Positions 1 to 7,768 of a DNA stretch of 64,000 nucleotides are shown one piece after another. The first letter of the stretch is position 1. Every line of letters starts with the position of its first letter. The position numbers and the translations under genes are program-made. The notes beneath the pieces are model-generated. The model saw nothing but the letters and a program-made list of their open reading frames with translations. It had not been told where the DNA came from and searched no databases. The stretch is taken from assembly GCF_014638275.1 (NCBI RefSeq), contig NZ_BMFJ01000001.1, positions 2,696,338 to 2,760,337 of the forward strand, read 5' to 3'. The stretch is from Primorskyibacter flagellatus. GTDB taxonomy: Bacteria > Pseudomonadota > Alphaproteobacteria > Rhodobacterales > Rhodobacteraceae.

Positions 1-90
1 CACGATCAGCAGGGCAAGCACGCCGCCGGCCAGCGCGGCCAGCGTCAGCGGATCGTTGAGGTCAAGCGTGACGGCACCGATCTGCATCAT
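1..90 (-). CDS. rmuC: Probable RmuC-type protein, N-terminal fragment
   Basis: Only the first 30 codons are in the window; the gene runs off the left edge. The start ATG (88-90) overlaps the TGA of mutL (87-89) as ATGA, so the two are translationally coupled. The peptide begins [11 protein letters not shown] and enters a hydrophobic stretch rich in Leu, Ala and Gly, fitting an N-terminal membrane anchor. In related genomes, from memory, the gene after mutL is often rmuC, a membrane-anchored protein that limits DNA inversions at repeats. That identity rests on position and the short N-terminus only. Confidence 0.5.
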   Translation of the reverse strand, partial: MMQIGAVTLDLNDPLTLAALAGGVLALLIV

Positions 91-1937
91 GTCCTCCCGA
101 ACAGGCGTTCGATGTCCGACAGTTTCAATTCTACATAGGTGGGCCGCCCGTGGTTGCACTGCCCGGAGAGCGGAGTCGCCTCCATCTCGCGCAGGAGGGC
201 GTTCATCTCTTCGACCCGCATCCGTCGGCCCGAACGGATGGAGCCGTGGCAGGCCACCCGGGACAGGATCGCGTCGATGCGGGACTTCAGCGCGGTGCTG
301 TCCCCGGCGTCGGTCAGTTCGTCCAGAATGTCCAGAACCAGCGCCCTGGCATCGACTTCGCCCAGGATTGAAGGGGTCTCGCGCACCGCGACTGCCGACC
401 CTCCGAACGGTTCAATGGTGAGACCAAGGGTAGAAAGATCGTCCGCGACCTCTTCCAGACGCGCGCAATCGCTCGCCGAAAGCTCCACGATCTCGGGGAT
501 CAGCAAGGCCTGCGCAGCGACGCCCGTCCCCGCCATCTGGGTCTTGAGCCGTTCATAGACCAGACGTTCGTGCGCCGCGTGCTGGTCGACCAGCACCATG
601 CCCCGATCGGTCTGGGCGATGATGTAATTCTCGTGCACCTGCGCGCGCGCGGCACCAAGGGGAAAGGATTCCAGCCGTTCAGACGCGACAGTCTCTTCTG
701 TCACGACAGGTTCGAACCGGGCCGAGGGCTGATCGGCAAAGCCGTCGAAGACCTCCGGGGCCTGAGCCCGATACGCCTCCGCCCGGGCCTGACCTGACGG
801 ACGGTCCATCTGGTAGACCCGCGCCGGTCCCGCCGGTTCGGGCCGCATCGCACCAAGGGTCGCCCCGGCCACGGTTGTCGAGGCACGATGCCCCGCGCCC
901 GCCAGCGCGTGCCGCAGTCCGGTCACCACCAGACCGCGCGCGGTACCGGGATCGCGGAAGCGCACCTCGGACTTCGCGGGGTGCACGTTCACGTCCACGA
1001 GTACCGGATCGCATGAGACAAAGATCGCCGCCGCCGGATGCCGGTCGCGGCTCAGGACGTCCATGTAGGCCGCGCGCAGGGCCCCGGTCAGCAGCTTGTC
1101 CCGCACGGGACGCCCGTTGACGAAAAGGAACTGCGCCACCGCCGCGCCGCGCGAATAGGTCGGCAGGGCCGCATAGCCGGTCATGCGCAGCCCCTCGCGC
1201 TCCGCATCGACTGGAATCGCGTTGTCCGCGAACTCCCGCCCCAGCACCGTGGCCAGCCGACCGTGCAGCGCGTCGAACATGTCGCCGCTCTCGGGATCGG
1301 CGCGGAAGACCACCCGACCCTCGCCTCCGCCGGTGGCATCGCGCAGGGTGAAGCCGACATGGGGTTCGGCCATGGCAAGGCGCTTGACGATGTCGGTGAC
1401 GGCCTGCGCCTCGGCCCGGTCGGTGCGCAGGAACTTCAGCCGGGCCGGGGTGGCGTAGAAGAGATCGCGCAGCTCTACCTGCGTACCGGGGGACAGGGCG
1501 GCAGGGCGCACCGGCTCCATCCGCCCGCCGTTGACCGCGATCTCCGTCGCGGCCTCCCCCGCCACGCGGGAGGTGATCCGCAGCCGGCCGACCGCGCCGA
1601 GGGAAGGCAGCGCCTCTCCTCGGAAGCCGAAGGTGTGGATGTTGAGCAGATCCGACCCGTCGATCTTGGACGTCGCGTGCCGCGCGAGTGCCAGCGGCAG
1701 GGCGTCGGCGGGGATGCCGCATCCGTCGTCGCGCACGCGGATCAGGGTCTTGCCGCCATCGGCCACCGTCACCTCGATCCGGGAAGCTCCGGCGTCCAGC
1801 GCGTTCTCCACCAGTTCCTTGACGGCGGAGGCCGGGCGTTCGACCACCTCACCGGCAGCGATACGATTGATCGCGGCCTCGTCGAGTTGTCGGATGACGG
1901 GCTGATTACCGCTTATCTTGGGGTTGGTCTGAAGCAT
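87..1937 (-). CDS. mutL: DNA mismatch repair protein MutL
   Basis: A 616-residue MutL, the ATP-driven matchmaker linking MutS recognition to strand incision. The N-terminal GHKL ATPase shows [12 protein letters not shown] (about residues 21-32), ENALDAGA and DDGCGIP. The C-terminal domain carries [12 protein letters not shown] (about residue 449), an exact match to the DQHA(X)2E(X)4E endonuclease motif, plus ACHGSIRSG and CNHGRP metal-site motifs. It should therefore nick DNA itself, as expected in a bacterium without MutH. The start was set at 1937 (MLQTNPK) because the family begins only a few residues before [10 protein letters not shown]; the longer open frame upstream has no family likeness. 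Confidence 0.95.
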   Translation of the reverse strand: MLQTNPKISGNQPVIRQLDEAAINRIAAGEVVERPASAVKELVENALDAGASRIEVTVADGGKTLIRVRDDGCGIPADALPLALARHATSKIDGSDLLNIHTFGFRGEALPSLGAVGRLRITSRVAGEAATEIAVNGGRMEPVRPAALSPGTQVELRDLFYATPARLKFLRTDRAEAQAVTDIVKRLAMAEPHVGFTLRDATGGGEGRVVFRADPESGDMFDALHGRLATVLGREFADNAIPVDAEREGLRMTGYAALPTYSRGAAVAQFLFVNGRPVRDKLLTGALRAAYMDVLSRDRHPAAAIFVSCDPVLVDVNVHPAKSEVRFRDPGTARGLVVTGLRHALAGAGHRASTTVAGATLGAMRPEPAGPARVYQMDRPSGQARAEAYRAQAPEVFDGFADQPSARFEPVVTEETVASERLESFPLGAARAQVHENYIIAQTDRGMVLVDQHAAHERLVYERLKTQMAGTGVAAQALLIPEIVELSASDCARLEEVADDLSTLGLTIEPFGGSAVAVRETPSILGEVDARALVLDILDELTDAGDSTALKSRIDAILSRVACHGSIRSGRRMRVEEMNALLREMEATPLSGQCNHGRPTYVELKLSDIERLFGRT

Positions 1938-2057
1938 GCCCCCAGACCTAGCATGCGCCCCGCGATTCGACCATGGCATTCGCGGCTCGGGACAAGCAGA
2001 ACCACAGGCAGATCCGCAACGACGCCGGGAAAAACCCCCGCATGCGGAGGGCGACTC

Positions 2058-2110
2058 TTTTCTTGAGGCAGGACCCAACATATAGTAGCGCCCACGAAAG
2101 CACCGGCAAA
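2058..2110 (+). promoter_or_regulatory. Possible mipZ promoter
   Basis: The 196-bp space between divergent mutL and mipZ holds a TATAGT hexamer at 2081-2086, a fair -10 box about 50 bp before the mipZ start. A weak TTTCTT lies about 16 bp upstream of it. Nothing else in the space is recognisable. This is a by-eye call. Confidence 0.3.
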
Positions 2111-2133
2111 AGCCGGGCCAAGGGGACACGGGC

Positions 2134-2943
2134 ATGGCGCATATTATCGTTGTCGGGAACGAAAAGGGCGGCGCGGGGAAATCCACCGTGTCGATGCATG
2201 TGGCCACCGCCCTGTCGCGCATGGGCCACCGGGTCGCAACGTTGGACCTCGACCTGCGCCAGAAGACACTCGGGCGGTACATCGACAACCGGACAAAGTT
2301 CCTTGCGAAGGAAGGGCTTGACCTGCCCTCCCCCGCCTATCTCGAACTTCCCGAGGTCGACAGGTCGCAGCTTCAGCCGGGTGAAAGCCAGTACGACCAC
2401 GCGTTGTCCGCCGCCGTGTCGCAGCTGGATGCGGAGGCCGATTTCATTCTGATCGACTGCCCCGGCTCGCACACACGGCTCAGCCAGGTCGCGCATTCGC
2501 TGGCCGACACGCTGATCACGCCGCTGAACGACAGCTTCATCGACTTCGACCTGCTGGCCCATGTCGACAATGACGGTGAAAAGATCCTCGGCCCTTCGGT
2601 CTATTCCGAAATGGTCTGGAACGCGCGGCAACTGCGTGCGCAGGCCGGGCTGAAGCCGATCGACTGGGTGGTGCTGCGCAACCGGCTCGGCGCGCAGCAG
2701 ATGGTGAACAAGGCGAAGATGGAAAAGGCGCTGGAGCGGCTGTCCAAGCGGATCGGGTTCCGCATCGTGCCGGGGTTCAACGAACGGGTGATTTTCCGCG
2801 AACTGTTCCCGCGCGGGCTGACGCTGCTCGACCTCAAGGACATCGGCGTCCAACAGCTCAACATCTCCAACGTCGCCGCGCGGCAAGAGCTGCGGGATCT
2901 CATCAAGGCGCTGAACCTGCCCGGCGTTACGGTCAGCTTTTAG
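2134..2943 (+). CDS. mipZ: Division-plane positioning ATPase MipZ
   Basis: A 269-residue ParA/MinD-superfamily ATPase. It opens with the deviant Walker [12 protein letters not shown] (residues 8-18), followed by [12 protein letters not shown], and has the family segments NDSFIDFD and WVVLRNRL, and ends with a [14 protein letters not shown] block. These match Caulobacter MipZ closely throughout. MipZ binds the ParB-parS complex near the poles and forms a gradient that inhibits FtsZ assembly away from midcell, coupling division to chromosome segregation. It is transcribed away from mutL. Start choice is secure because the conserved N-terminus begins at this ATG. Confidence 0.95.
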   Translation: MAHIIVVGNEKGGAGKSTVSMHVATALSRMGHRVATLDLDLRQKTLGRYIDNRTKFLAKEGLDLPSPAYLELPEVDRSQLQPGESQYDHALSAAVSQLDAEADFILIDCPGSHTRLSQVAHSLADTLITPLNDSFIDFDLLAHVDNDGEKILGPSVYSEMVWNARQLRAQAGLKPIDWVVLRNRLGAQQMVNKAKMEKALERLSKRIGFRIVPGFNERVIFRELFPRGLTLLDLKDIGVQQLNISNVAARQELRDLIKALNLPGVTVSF

Positions 2944-2957
2944 TCGCTGACAAACCG

Positions 2958-2979
2958 CTTCATCTTGCCCAAAATACTC
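2958..2979 (-). repeat. Intergenic GAGTATTT...CAAGATGAA element, copy 1
   Basis: On the plus strand it reads CTTCATCTTGCCCAAAATAC plus TC, 15 bp after the mipZ stop and 46 bp before the DinB-type gene. Strand is given so that all copies read GAGTATTT to GATGAA. It belongs to a set of six in this window. No long GC hairpin follows this copy. Confidence 0.7.
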
Positions 2980-3024
2980 TCGCCGGAGGCTCCCGCAGCC
3001 GGAGCCGGCGCAGCAGGAGGGCGG

Positions 3025-3549
3025 ATGACACCCTATCACCGGATGGCGCTCAACAACGCATGGGCCAATGCGACGCTCTACGCGGCCATGTCCCCGCTGG
3101 ACGAGACCGCGATGATGGCGGAGCGGCCGGGCTTTTTCCCCTCTCTCGCCGCCACGATGGATCATATCCACGCAGTGGATCTCTATTACATCGATGCGCT
3201 GGAAGAGGGCGGGCGGGGTCGGTCGGTCTATGACCGCACGCCGCTCACCACGGTTGCGGCGCTGGCGGCGGCGCAGGCGGAGGCCGATCTGCGGCTCGCG
3301 CGGTACTGTTCCGCATTGTCGGACGCGCAGCTCTCCCGCCGCGTGCGGACCGCAAGACAGCATGATCCTGACGTGACCGAGCGGGTGGACATGCTGCTGC
3401 TCCACCTGTTCCAGCATCAGGTCCACCACAGGGGCCAGGCGCATGTGCAGCTTCAGCACGCCGGACTCGCGCCGCCTCAGCTGGACGAGTTCTTTCTCGA
3501 GGACGGCCGCGCGCCCTCCGCCCGTGCCTACTGGTCCGGCGCAACATGA
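3025..3549 (+). CDS. DinB-family four-helix protein
   Basis: A 174-residue protein of the DinB/YfiT-like superfamily, metal-binding four-helix bundles that include thiol-dependent transferases. The N-terminus NNAWANATLY, an internal DHIHAVD (His about residue 47) and the C-terminal FQHQVHHRGQ are typical. The spaced histidines would bind one divalent metal. The start was placed at 3025 because AGGAGG lies 5 bp upstream; the longer open frame begins inside the intergenic element. The substrate is not predictable. It overlaps the next small gene by ATGA. Confidence 0.85.
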   Translation: MTPYHRMALNNAWANATLYAAMSPLDETAMMAERPGFFPSLAATMDHIHAVDLYYIDALEEGGRGRSVYDRTPLTTVAALAAAQAEADLRLARYCSALSDAQLSRRVRTARQHDPDVTERVDMLLLHLFQHQVHHRGQAHVQLQHAGLAPPQLDEFFLEDGRAPSARAYWSGAT

Positions 3550-3815
3550 CGGCGCTTACGATCCTCTACCTCACCGTCGAGGCGCTGCTGTTCCTCGGCT
3601 GGACCGTGCTTGCCTTCCGTATCCTGTTCCGGCTGACGGAGATCGCGGTTCAGCGGCGCGGGGCGGCGGGACAGGGGCCGATCGGGATGGCGCAGACCTA
3701 TGCGGTGTTCGTCGATTTCGCCCGCGGCCGCCTGTTGCGCAAGGACCGGCAGAGGCTGATCCTTGCGACGCTGGCACTGATGCTTGTGATCCCGCTCGGC
3801 CCCCTGTTCATCTGA
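3546..3815 (+). CDS. Small membrane protein of unknown function
   Basis: An 89-residue protein starting inside the stop codon of the DinB-type gene (ATGA), so probably co-translated with it. Residues about 5-28 form a strong hydrophobic helix and residues about 72-89 a second one, with a basic segment (ARGRLLRKDRQR) between them. The chain ends on the second helix. No known motif is visible. Coupling to the DinB-type gene is the only functional hint. Confidence 0.75.
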   Translation: MTALTILYLTVEALLFLGWTVLAFRILFRLTEIAVQRRGAAGQGPIGMAQTYAVFVDFARGRLLRKDRQRLILATLALMLVIPLGPLFI

Positions 3816-3824
3816 CGGCAGCGG

Positions 3825-4577
3825 CTATTTGCGTAGCGCGGGCAGACCCACCCCGGTGCTTTCGAACCCGCCATCCGCCGCGATGTGCTGGCCGGTGACA
3901 TAGCTCGCCCGGTCCGAGCAGAGAAAGGCGATCACCTCCGCGATCTCCCGCTCGGACCCATAGCGGTTCAAGGGGATGGCATCGTGATAGGCGTCGATGA
4001 TGTCCTGCGTGTGCACGGCCATGGCCAGCTTGGTCCGCACAGGGCCGGGGCAGACGCAGTTCACGCGCACCCCGTGTTCGCCCCATTCGGCCGCCTGCTG
4101 CTGCGTCAGGTGGATCACCGCCGCCTTGGAGGTGCCGTAGGCCACCCGCAGGGTCGAGGCGCGCAGCCCGGAGATGGAGGCGATGTTGACGACCGCGCCC
4201 TTCGCAGCCTTCAGCGCGGGGGCCAGCGCCTGTGAACACAGGAAGACCCCGTCCAGATTGGTCGCCATGACCCTGCGCCATGTGTCAAAGGAACAGTCGT
4301 CGATCGGGCCGAAATCGGCCACGCCGGCGTTGTTGACAAGGGCATGCACCTCTCCGAGGTCGGTCAGCGCGGCTTCGGCCATGGCGGCGACGGCGGCGGG
4401 GTCCGACACGTCGCAGGTCACCGGCAGGACGTTGGTCCGGGCTTCGGCGACGGCGGCGAGTTCGTCCGCATCGCGGTCGACCATGACGACGCGGCGGCCT
4501 TCGGCGAGAAACAGGTCGGTGGTGGCCAGCCCGATGCCGCGTGCGGCCCCGGTGACGATGGCGGTTGATCGGGTCAT
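3825..4577 (-). CDS. Short-chain dehydrogenase/reductase (SDR)
   Basis: A 250-residue classical SDR. It shows the Rossmann motif TGAARGIG (residues 9-16), an acidic VDRD after the second strand that favours NAD over NADP, NNAG, and the catalytic set NIAS...YGTSK with serine, tyrosine and lysine in order. The C-terminus has the usual YVTGQHIAADGGF. The alcohol or ketone substrate cannot be told from sequence. It converges on the small membrane protein gene, leaving only 9 bp between stop codons. Confidence 0.9.
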   Translation of the reverse strand: MTRSTAIVTGAARGIGLATTDLFLAEGRRVVMVDRDADELAAVAEARTNVLPVTCDVSDPAAVAAMAEAALTDLGEVHALVNNAGVADFGPIDDCSFDTWRRVMATNLDGVFLCSQALAPALKAAKGAVVNIASISGLRASTLRVAYGTSKAAVIHLTQQQAAEWGEHGVRVNCVCPGPVRTKLAMAVHTQDIIDAYHDAIPLNRYGSEREIAEVIAFLCSDRASYVTGQHIAADGGFESTGVGLPALRK

Positions 4578-4634
4578 GTCATCCTCCGTTCGTGACAGGT
4601 GCAGGATGCGCCGGATCGCGGGCGGGGGAAAGGG

Positions 4635-5240
4635 TCAGCCCTGCCGCAGGATCAGGTCCGCGCCGCGGCTTTCGTCGCGCACGGTGCGCCCGTTCGGCAG
4701 GTCGTTTTCGTCGAGCTTGCGGGCGATCTGCTCCTCCGTCAGGCCGTGGTGCTGCCAGCGGGCGGTGAGACGGTCGCGCAGCACGTCCTCCGGCACGTCG
4801 ATCATGACTGTGAGGTCGAAGAAGGTCGCCAGGCTCTGCCAGGGCGTGCGGTCGAGCAGGAGGTAGTTGCCCTCTACCACGATCAGCCTTGTCCGCCGTG
4901 GAATGATCCGCGCCGCCCCGCGCGAGATTTCGAGATCGCGGTCGAAGACGGGCACGGCAACCGCGTCCTCTCCGTCCCGCAGGCGCTTCAGGGCGGAAAG
5001 CAGCCCGCCGACGTCGAACGTGTCGGGCGCGCCCTTCCACGGCAACCGCCCGCGGTCGCGCAGCACCGCATCGTCAAAGTGGAACCCGTCCATCGGCAGC
5101 AGGGCCGCATCATCCTGGGCCAGCACCAGACCCTCGGCCAGCGTCGACTTGCCTGCGCCGGGCGGGCCGGCGACGGCGACGACAGAACGGTACGGCAGAT
5201 CCGAAAGGCGGTCGTTCAGCTTGCGGAGGGTGGTTTCCAC
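4635..5240 (-). CDS. P-loop kinase of the uridine kinase/pantothenate kinase-like family
   Basis: A 201-residue protein with Walker A GPPGAGKST (about residues 25-33), PMDGFHFDDAVL, VVEGNYLLL and a C-terminal arginine-rich lid, the layout of small-molecule kinases annotated as nucleoside/nucleotide kinases. In relatives, such genes often sit near sugar transporters, which is not so here. It starts with GTG that shares one base with the TAG of the DUF1523 gene (TAGTG), so it is coupled to that gene and closes the leftward cluster. Its substrate is unknown. Confidence 0.8.
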   Translation of the reverse strand: METTLRKLNDRLSDLPYRSVVAVAGPPGAGKSTLAEGLVLAQDDAALLPMDGFHFDDAVLRDRGRLPWKGAPDTFDVGGLLSALKRLRDGEDAVAVPVFDRDLEISRGAARIIPRRTRLIVVEGNYLLLDRTPWQSLATFFDLTVMIDVPEDVLRDRLTARWQHHGLTEEQIARKLDENDLPNGRTVRDESRGADLILRQG

Positions 5241-5881
5241 TATCGCCGCCAGCTGGCGAACCAGCGTGACAGGCGGCCCCGGCGTTCGCGGGCAGAGTCG
5301 GTCAGGCTGTCCCAGCCTTCGTCAACGTCCTCGACCAGCGGGTCGATGCGGCGTTCGCGGAAGCGGATCCAGCGCACCCTGATCGCCCAGAAAATCGCGA
5401 ACAGTACGGTCAGGATGATGATGTTGAGCCAGGGGATGTAGAAGGCGTCGGGGTCATCCACCGGCTTCATGGCGATGGCGTTCGGGAAGATGGTCCAGAA
5501 GGTGATGCGCCAGCCGTAATGCGTCACGCGCACCCATCTCGGATTGTCCCCGGTGGAGCGCAGATCGCTGGCCTGTGCCTGCAGGTTGGAGGTGTCGAAC
5601 TTGAAATAGGGCGGCCAGCTCCAGCCGGTATCCTCGTTCCGGTAGACCAGCGGCTTGCCGTTCTTCTTCACCGTCTGGATGAAAAAGACATCCCGGTTGA
5701 TCTGGCCGGTCGCGGTACCGATGTCCTCTTTCGCCCAGAAGAGAGAGTTCTCGCCGAAATCCACCCGTTTTTCATAGGTGTCGGTGATCCGAACGATGTC
5801 GTGCTGCGGCAGGGTGTAGTGCAGGAAGGCACCCACGGTCAGCGCGATGAGGATCCAGAAGGTCCACTTGATGTATTTCAT
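5240..5881 (-). CDS. DUF1523 family membrane protein
   Basis: A 213-residue protein with an N-terminal membrane helix (about residues 5-23), an extracytoplasmic domain of about 120 residues (HDIVRITDTYEKRVDFGEN onward) and a second helix at about residues 151-169, then a charged cytoplasmic tail. This is the DUF1523 layout found mainly in Rhodobacterales. The family has no known function. It is 13 bp downstream of the small membrane protein gene and coupled to the kinase gene, so the three look like one operon. Confidence 0.85.
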   Translation of the reverse strand: MKYIKWTFWILIALTVGAFLHYTLPQHDIVRITDTYEKRVDFGENSLFWAKEDIGTATGQINRDVFFIQTVKKNGKPLVYRNEDTGWSWPPYFKFDTSNLQAQASDLRSTGDNPRWVRVTHYGWRITFWTIFPNAIAMKPVDDPDAFYIPWLNIIILTVLFAIFWAIRVRWIRFRERRIDPLVEDVDEGWDSLTDSARERRGRLSRWFASWRR

Positions 5882-5894
5882 GCGTCCCGTCCCC

Positions 5895-6167
5895 TCAGGT
5901 GTAGTTCACGACGTAGATGATATAGGCGATCACGACAACCGGGACCACATAGACCAGCAAAATCAGTCGCCGGCGGAAGCTGTCGTCGTAGTCTTCCAGC
6001 CCCTTGCGGACATAGGCGTCGCGGATGTCGCCATATTCGCGGTCGCCCTCGTCGAAGTCCTCGCCAAGCTTGCGGCGGCGCGTGCGGCGCGACCAGATCG
6101 ACAGCGACACGTAAAGCACCGTCAGCAGCACGAAAAGCAGCAGGAACAGGCGGGCGAGCGCGATCAT
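5895..6167 (-). CDS. Small two-helix membrane protein
   Basis: A 90-residue protein with hydrophobic helices at about residues 3-24 and 69-87, separated by a highly charged loop (SRRTRRRKLGEDFDEGDREY). The loop is probably cytoplasmic, given its arginines. It sits 1 bp from the DUF6638-like gene and 13 bp from DUF1523. No family is recognised. Its size and position suggest a membrane partner for the neighbouring soluble proteins. Confidence 0.75.
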   Translation of the reverse strand: MIALARLFLLLFVLLTVLYVSLSIWSRRTRRRKLGEDFDEGDREYGDIRDAYVRKGLEDYDDSFRRRLILLVYVVPVVVIAYIIYVVNYT

Positions 6168-6168
6168 G

Positions 6169-7533
6169 TCATGTCCTTTCCTTCCGGACCGCGCCCCAGG
6201 GACCGACTCGGGCGATCAGGTCGTCCTTCGGCGCGGCGGGCGGCGGGGGCGGCGGGGGCGGCTCCATCGCCGGCTCATGGCCGAACAGCGCGGCACGGGT
6301 GCCCGCCTTGTCGACCGCGTATTCGGTGGCGAGGAAGTCCGCGACGTAGCTTTTCTTGGTCTCGGTCCACGTGGCGTAGAGCCTGTAGAACAGCTCCTTG
6401 TGGCAGATGAACAGCTGGCGCACGTCCTTGGGCGTCAGTTCGGCGAGCAGCATGTTCACAAGGTCCGTGTCCTTATGGGCACTGGCGCGGAGCGTGTAGA
6501 AATAGGCCGGGTGGTCCGAGGTGATGCGCGGCCACTCCCCCCCGTCCTCCGCCCAGGCGACGAGGCGGCGCAGCGCGTGGTATTCCTCGGGCAGGTCGTC
6601 GGCGTGGCGGCGGGCCAGCATTCGGATGTCGCGCCGTGTCGCGCCGGTCAGGTCCATGCCGGCCCCCTGGGCTGCATCCACGACGATGAAATCCATCTTC
6701 TGGCGCAGGATGGCCGAGGCGTCGATGCCGCGCGCCTTCACGATCGGTTCGACCAGCGCGTTGTCGGTGAGGAAGCGCGCCAGCTTGTTCACATGCCCCT
6801 TCGCGATCACCGCGCCAAGGCCCGCGGCTTCCATCTTGTCCGGCTCCCCGGTGATGACCGTGGGCGTGGCGGTGGAGCGGAAGAGGTAGGACCCGCCGAA
6901 ATGCGCGGTCCAGAAGTTCTCCTGCTCGAACACCATCTTCTTCAGCCGCACCGGGTTGCGCGTCACGTCGCCGGTGGACTTCGCCATGGTGATCATCTCG
7001 GCGATGAGCACATCGTCAAACCAGCCGTCCTCCTCCGTCAGGAAGCGGTCCGACAGCTGGCCAAGCTTTTCGGCGTCGCGGACAAGACCGGTGGTGGTGT
7101 CGGCCTCCACCTCGATCCTGCGGATGTCATTCAGCCGGTCGGGGTTGGTGACGGAGAAGACGGAGTTCAGCAGTTCCCCCGCCACGGCATCGCGGGCGGT
7201 GAGGGCGAAAAGCTGCGCCTCGTTCTCCTCGATGAACTGCCGAAGGATCCCACGCGAGGTGGAGAACGAGGTGTTCAGCAGCGGTGCGGTCTTCTGCCCC
7301 GTGGTCAGCAGGATGAACTGCCGGTTGCAGCCGTTTTCGTTGAGGTACAGCGGGTCGTCGAGTTCGTCCCCCACCTCGGGGGAAAAGCCGGAGATGTCGA
7401 TGTGGAAATCGGTCAGGGCAGTCTGCCTGCCGGTGAGGTGTTTCAGCGCACGGTTGTACCGGTCGACCAGCGCGGGGCTGTCGACCGGGATCAGGTTGCC
7501 GAACATGAGGCCGAGGCGGATCAGGCGTTGCAT
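6169..7533 (-). CDS. Conserved hypothetical protein, DUF6638-like
   Basis: A 454-residue soluble protein. I recall close relatives in Rhodobacteraceae labelled DUF6638, but that name is from memory. The N-terminal half is strongly conserved in style (LIRLGLMFGNL, FHIDISGFSPEVGDEL, LNENGCNRQFILLTTGQK). The C-terminal part is helical, and a run of eight prolines near residue 425 precedes a short basic tail, possibly a flexible linker or ligand. No catalytic motif is seen. The start is supported by GGAGG just upstream. It lies between the small membrane protein and the AAA+ ATPase. Confidence 0.8.
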   Translation of the reverse strand: MQRLIRLGLMFGNLIPVDSPALVDRYNRALKHLTGRQTALTDFHIDISGFSPEVGDELDDPLYLNENGCNRQFILLTTGQKTAPLLNTSFSTSRGILRQFIEENEAQLFALTARDAVAGELLNSVFSVTNPDRLNDIRRIEVEADTTTGLVRDAEKLGQLSDRFLTEEDGWFDDVLIAEMITMAKSTGDVTRNPVRLKKMVFEQENFWTAHFGGSYLFRSTATPTVITGEPDKMEAAGLGAVIAKGHVNKLARFLTDNALVEPIVKARGIDASAILRQKMDFIVVDAAQGAGMDLTGATRRDIRMLARRHADDLPEEYHALRRLVAWAEDGGEWPRITSDHPAYFYTLRASAHKDTDLVNMLLAELTPKDVRQLFICHKELFYRLYATWTETKKSYVADFLATEYAVDKAGTRAALFGHEPAMEPPPPPPPPAAPKDDLIARVGPWGAVRKERT

Positions 7534-7582
7534 GCCACCTCCGCTGGTCTGCTCAGACCCCTCTCATTCGCGATGCGTCGCC

Positions 7583-7757
7583 GCCCCCTCTCCCTAACCC
7601 TCTCCCCCGAGGGGAGAGGGGACCCTGTCGCGCCAGTCCCTCCGGTACCGCCCCCTCCCCACGGAACGGGGGGAGGGCCGGGGAGGAGGGATATCGCGCC
7701 TCCCAGCCCGATGTCGCCCCCTCTCCCCCACGGGGGAGAGGGTTGGGGTGAGGGGGC
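7583..7757. repeat. MITE-like inverted-repeat element inside the AAA+/DUF6638 cluster
   Basis: The ends are 26-bp inverted repeats (7583-7608 and 7732-7757) matching at 24 positions. The left end reads GCCCCCTCTCCCTAACCCTC then TCCCCC. Each end also folds into its own GC hairpin of the CCCTCTCCCC/GGGGAGAGGG type, and the middle is GC-rich with further short dyads. There is no reading frame of note. It fills the only long gap in an otherwise tight leftward cluster, so it is probably a late insertion. Similar CCCTCACCC-type sequence recurs at 33197-33232. Confidence 0.65.
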
Positions 7758-7768
7758 AGCGCAAACCA

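Noticed and set aside
1038..2066. A 342-codon plus-strand frame antisense to mutL
   Set aside because: Shadow of mutL, which shows ATPase and endonuclease motifs throughout.
7583..7757. CRISPR array, considered because of the repeated CCCTCTCCCC units
   Set aside because: The units are two inverted ends, not regularly spaced direct repeats with spacers, and no cas genes are near. No CRISPR array was seen anywhere in the window.
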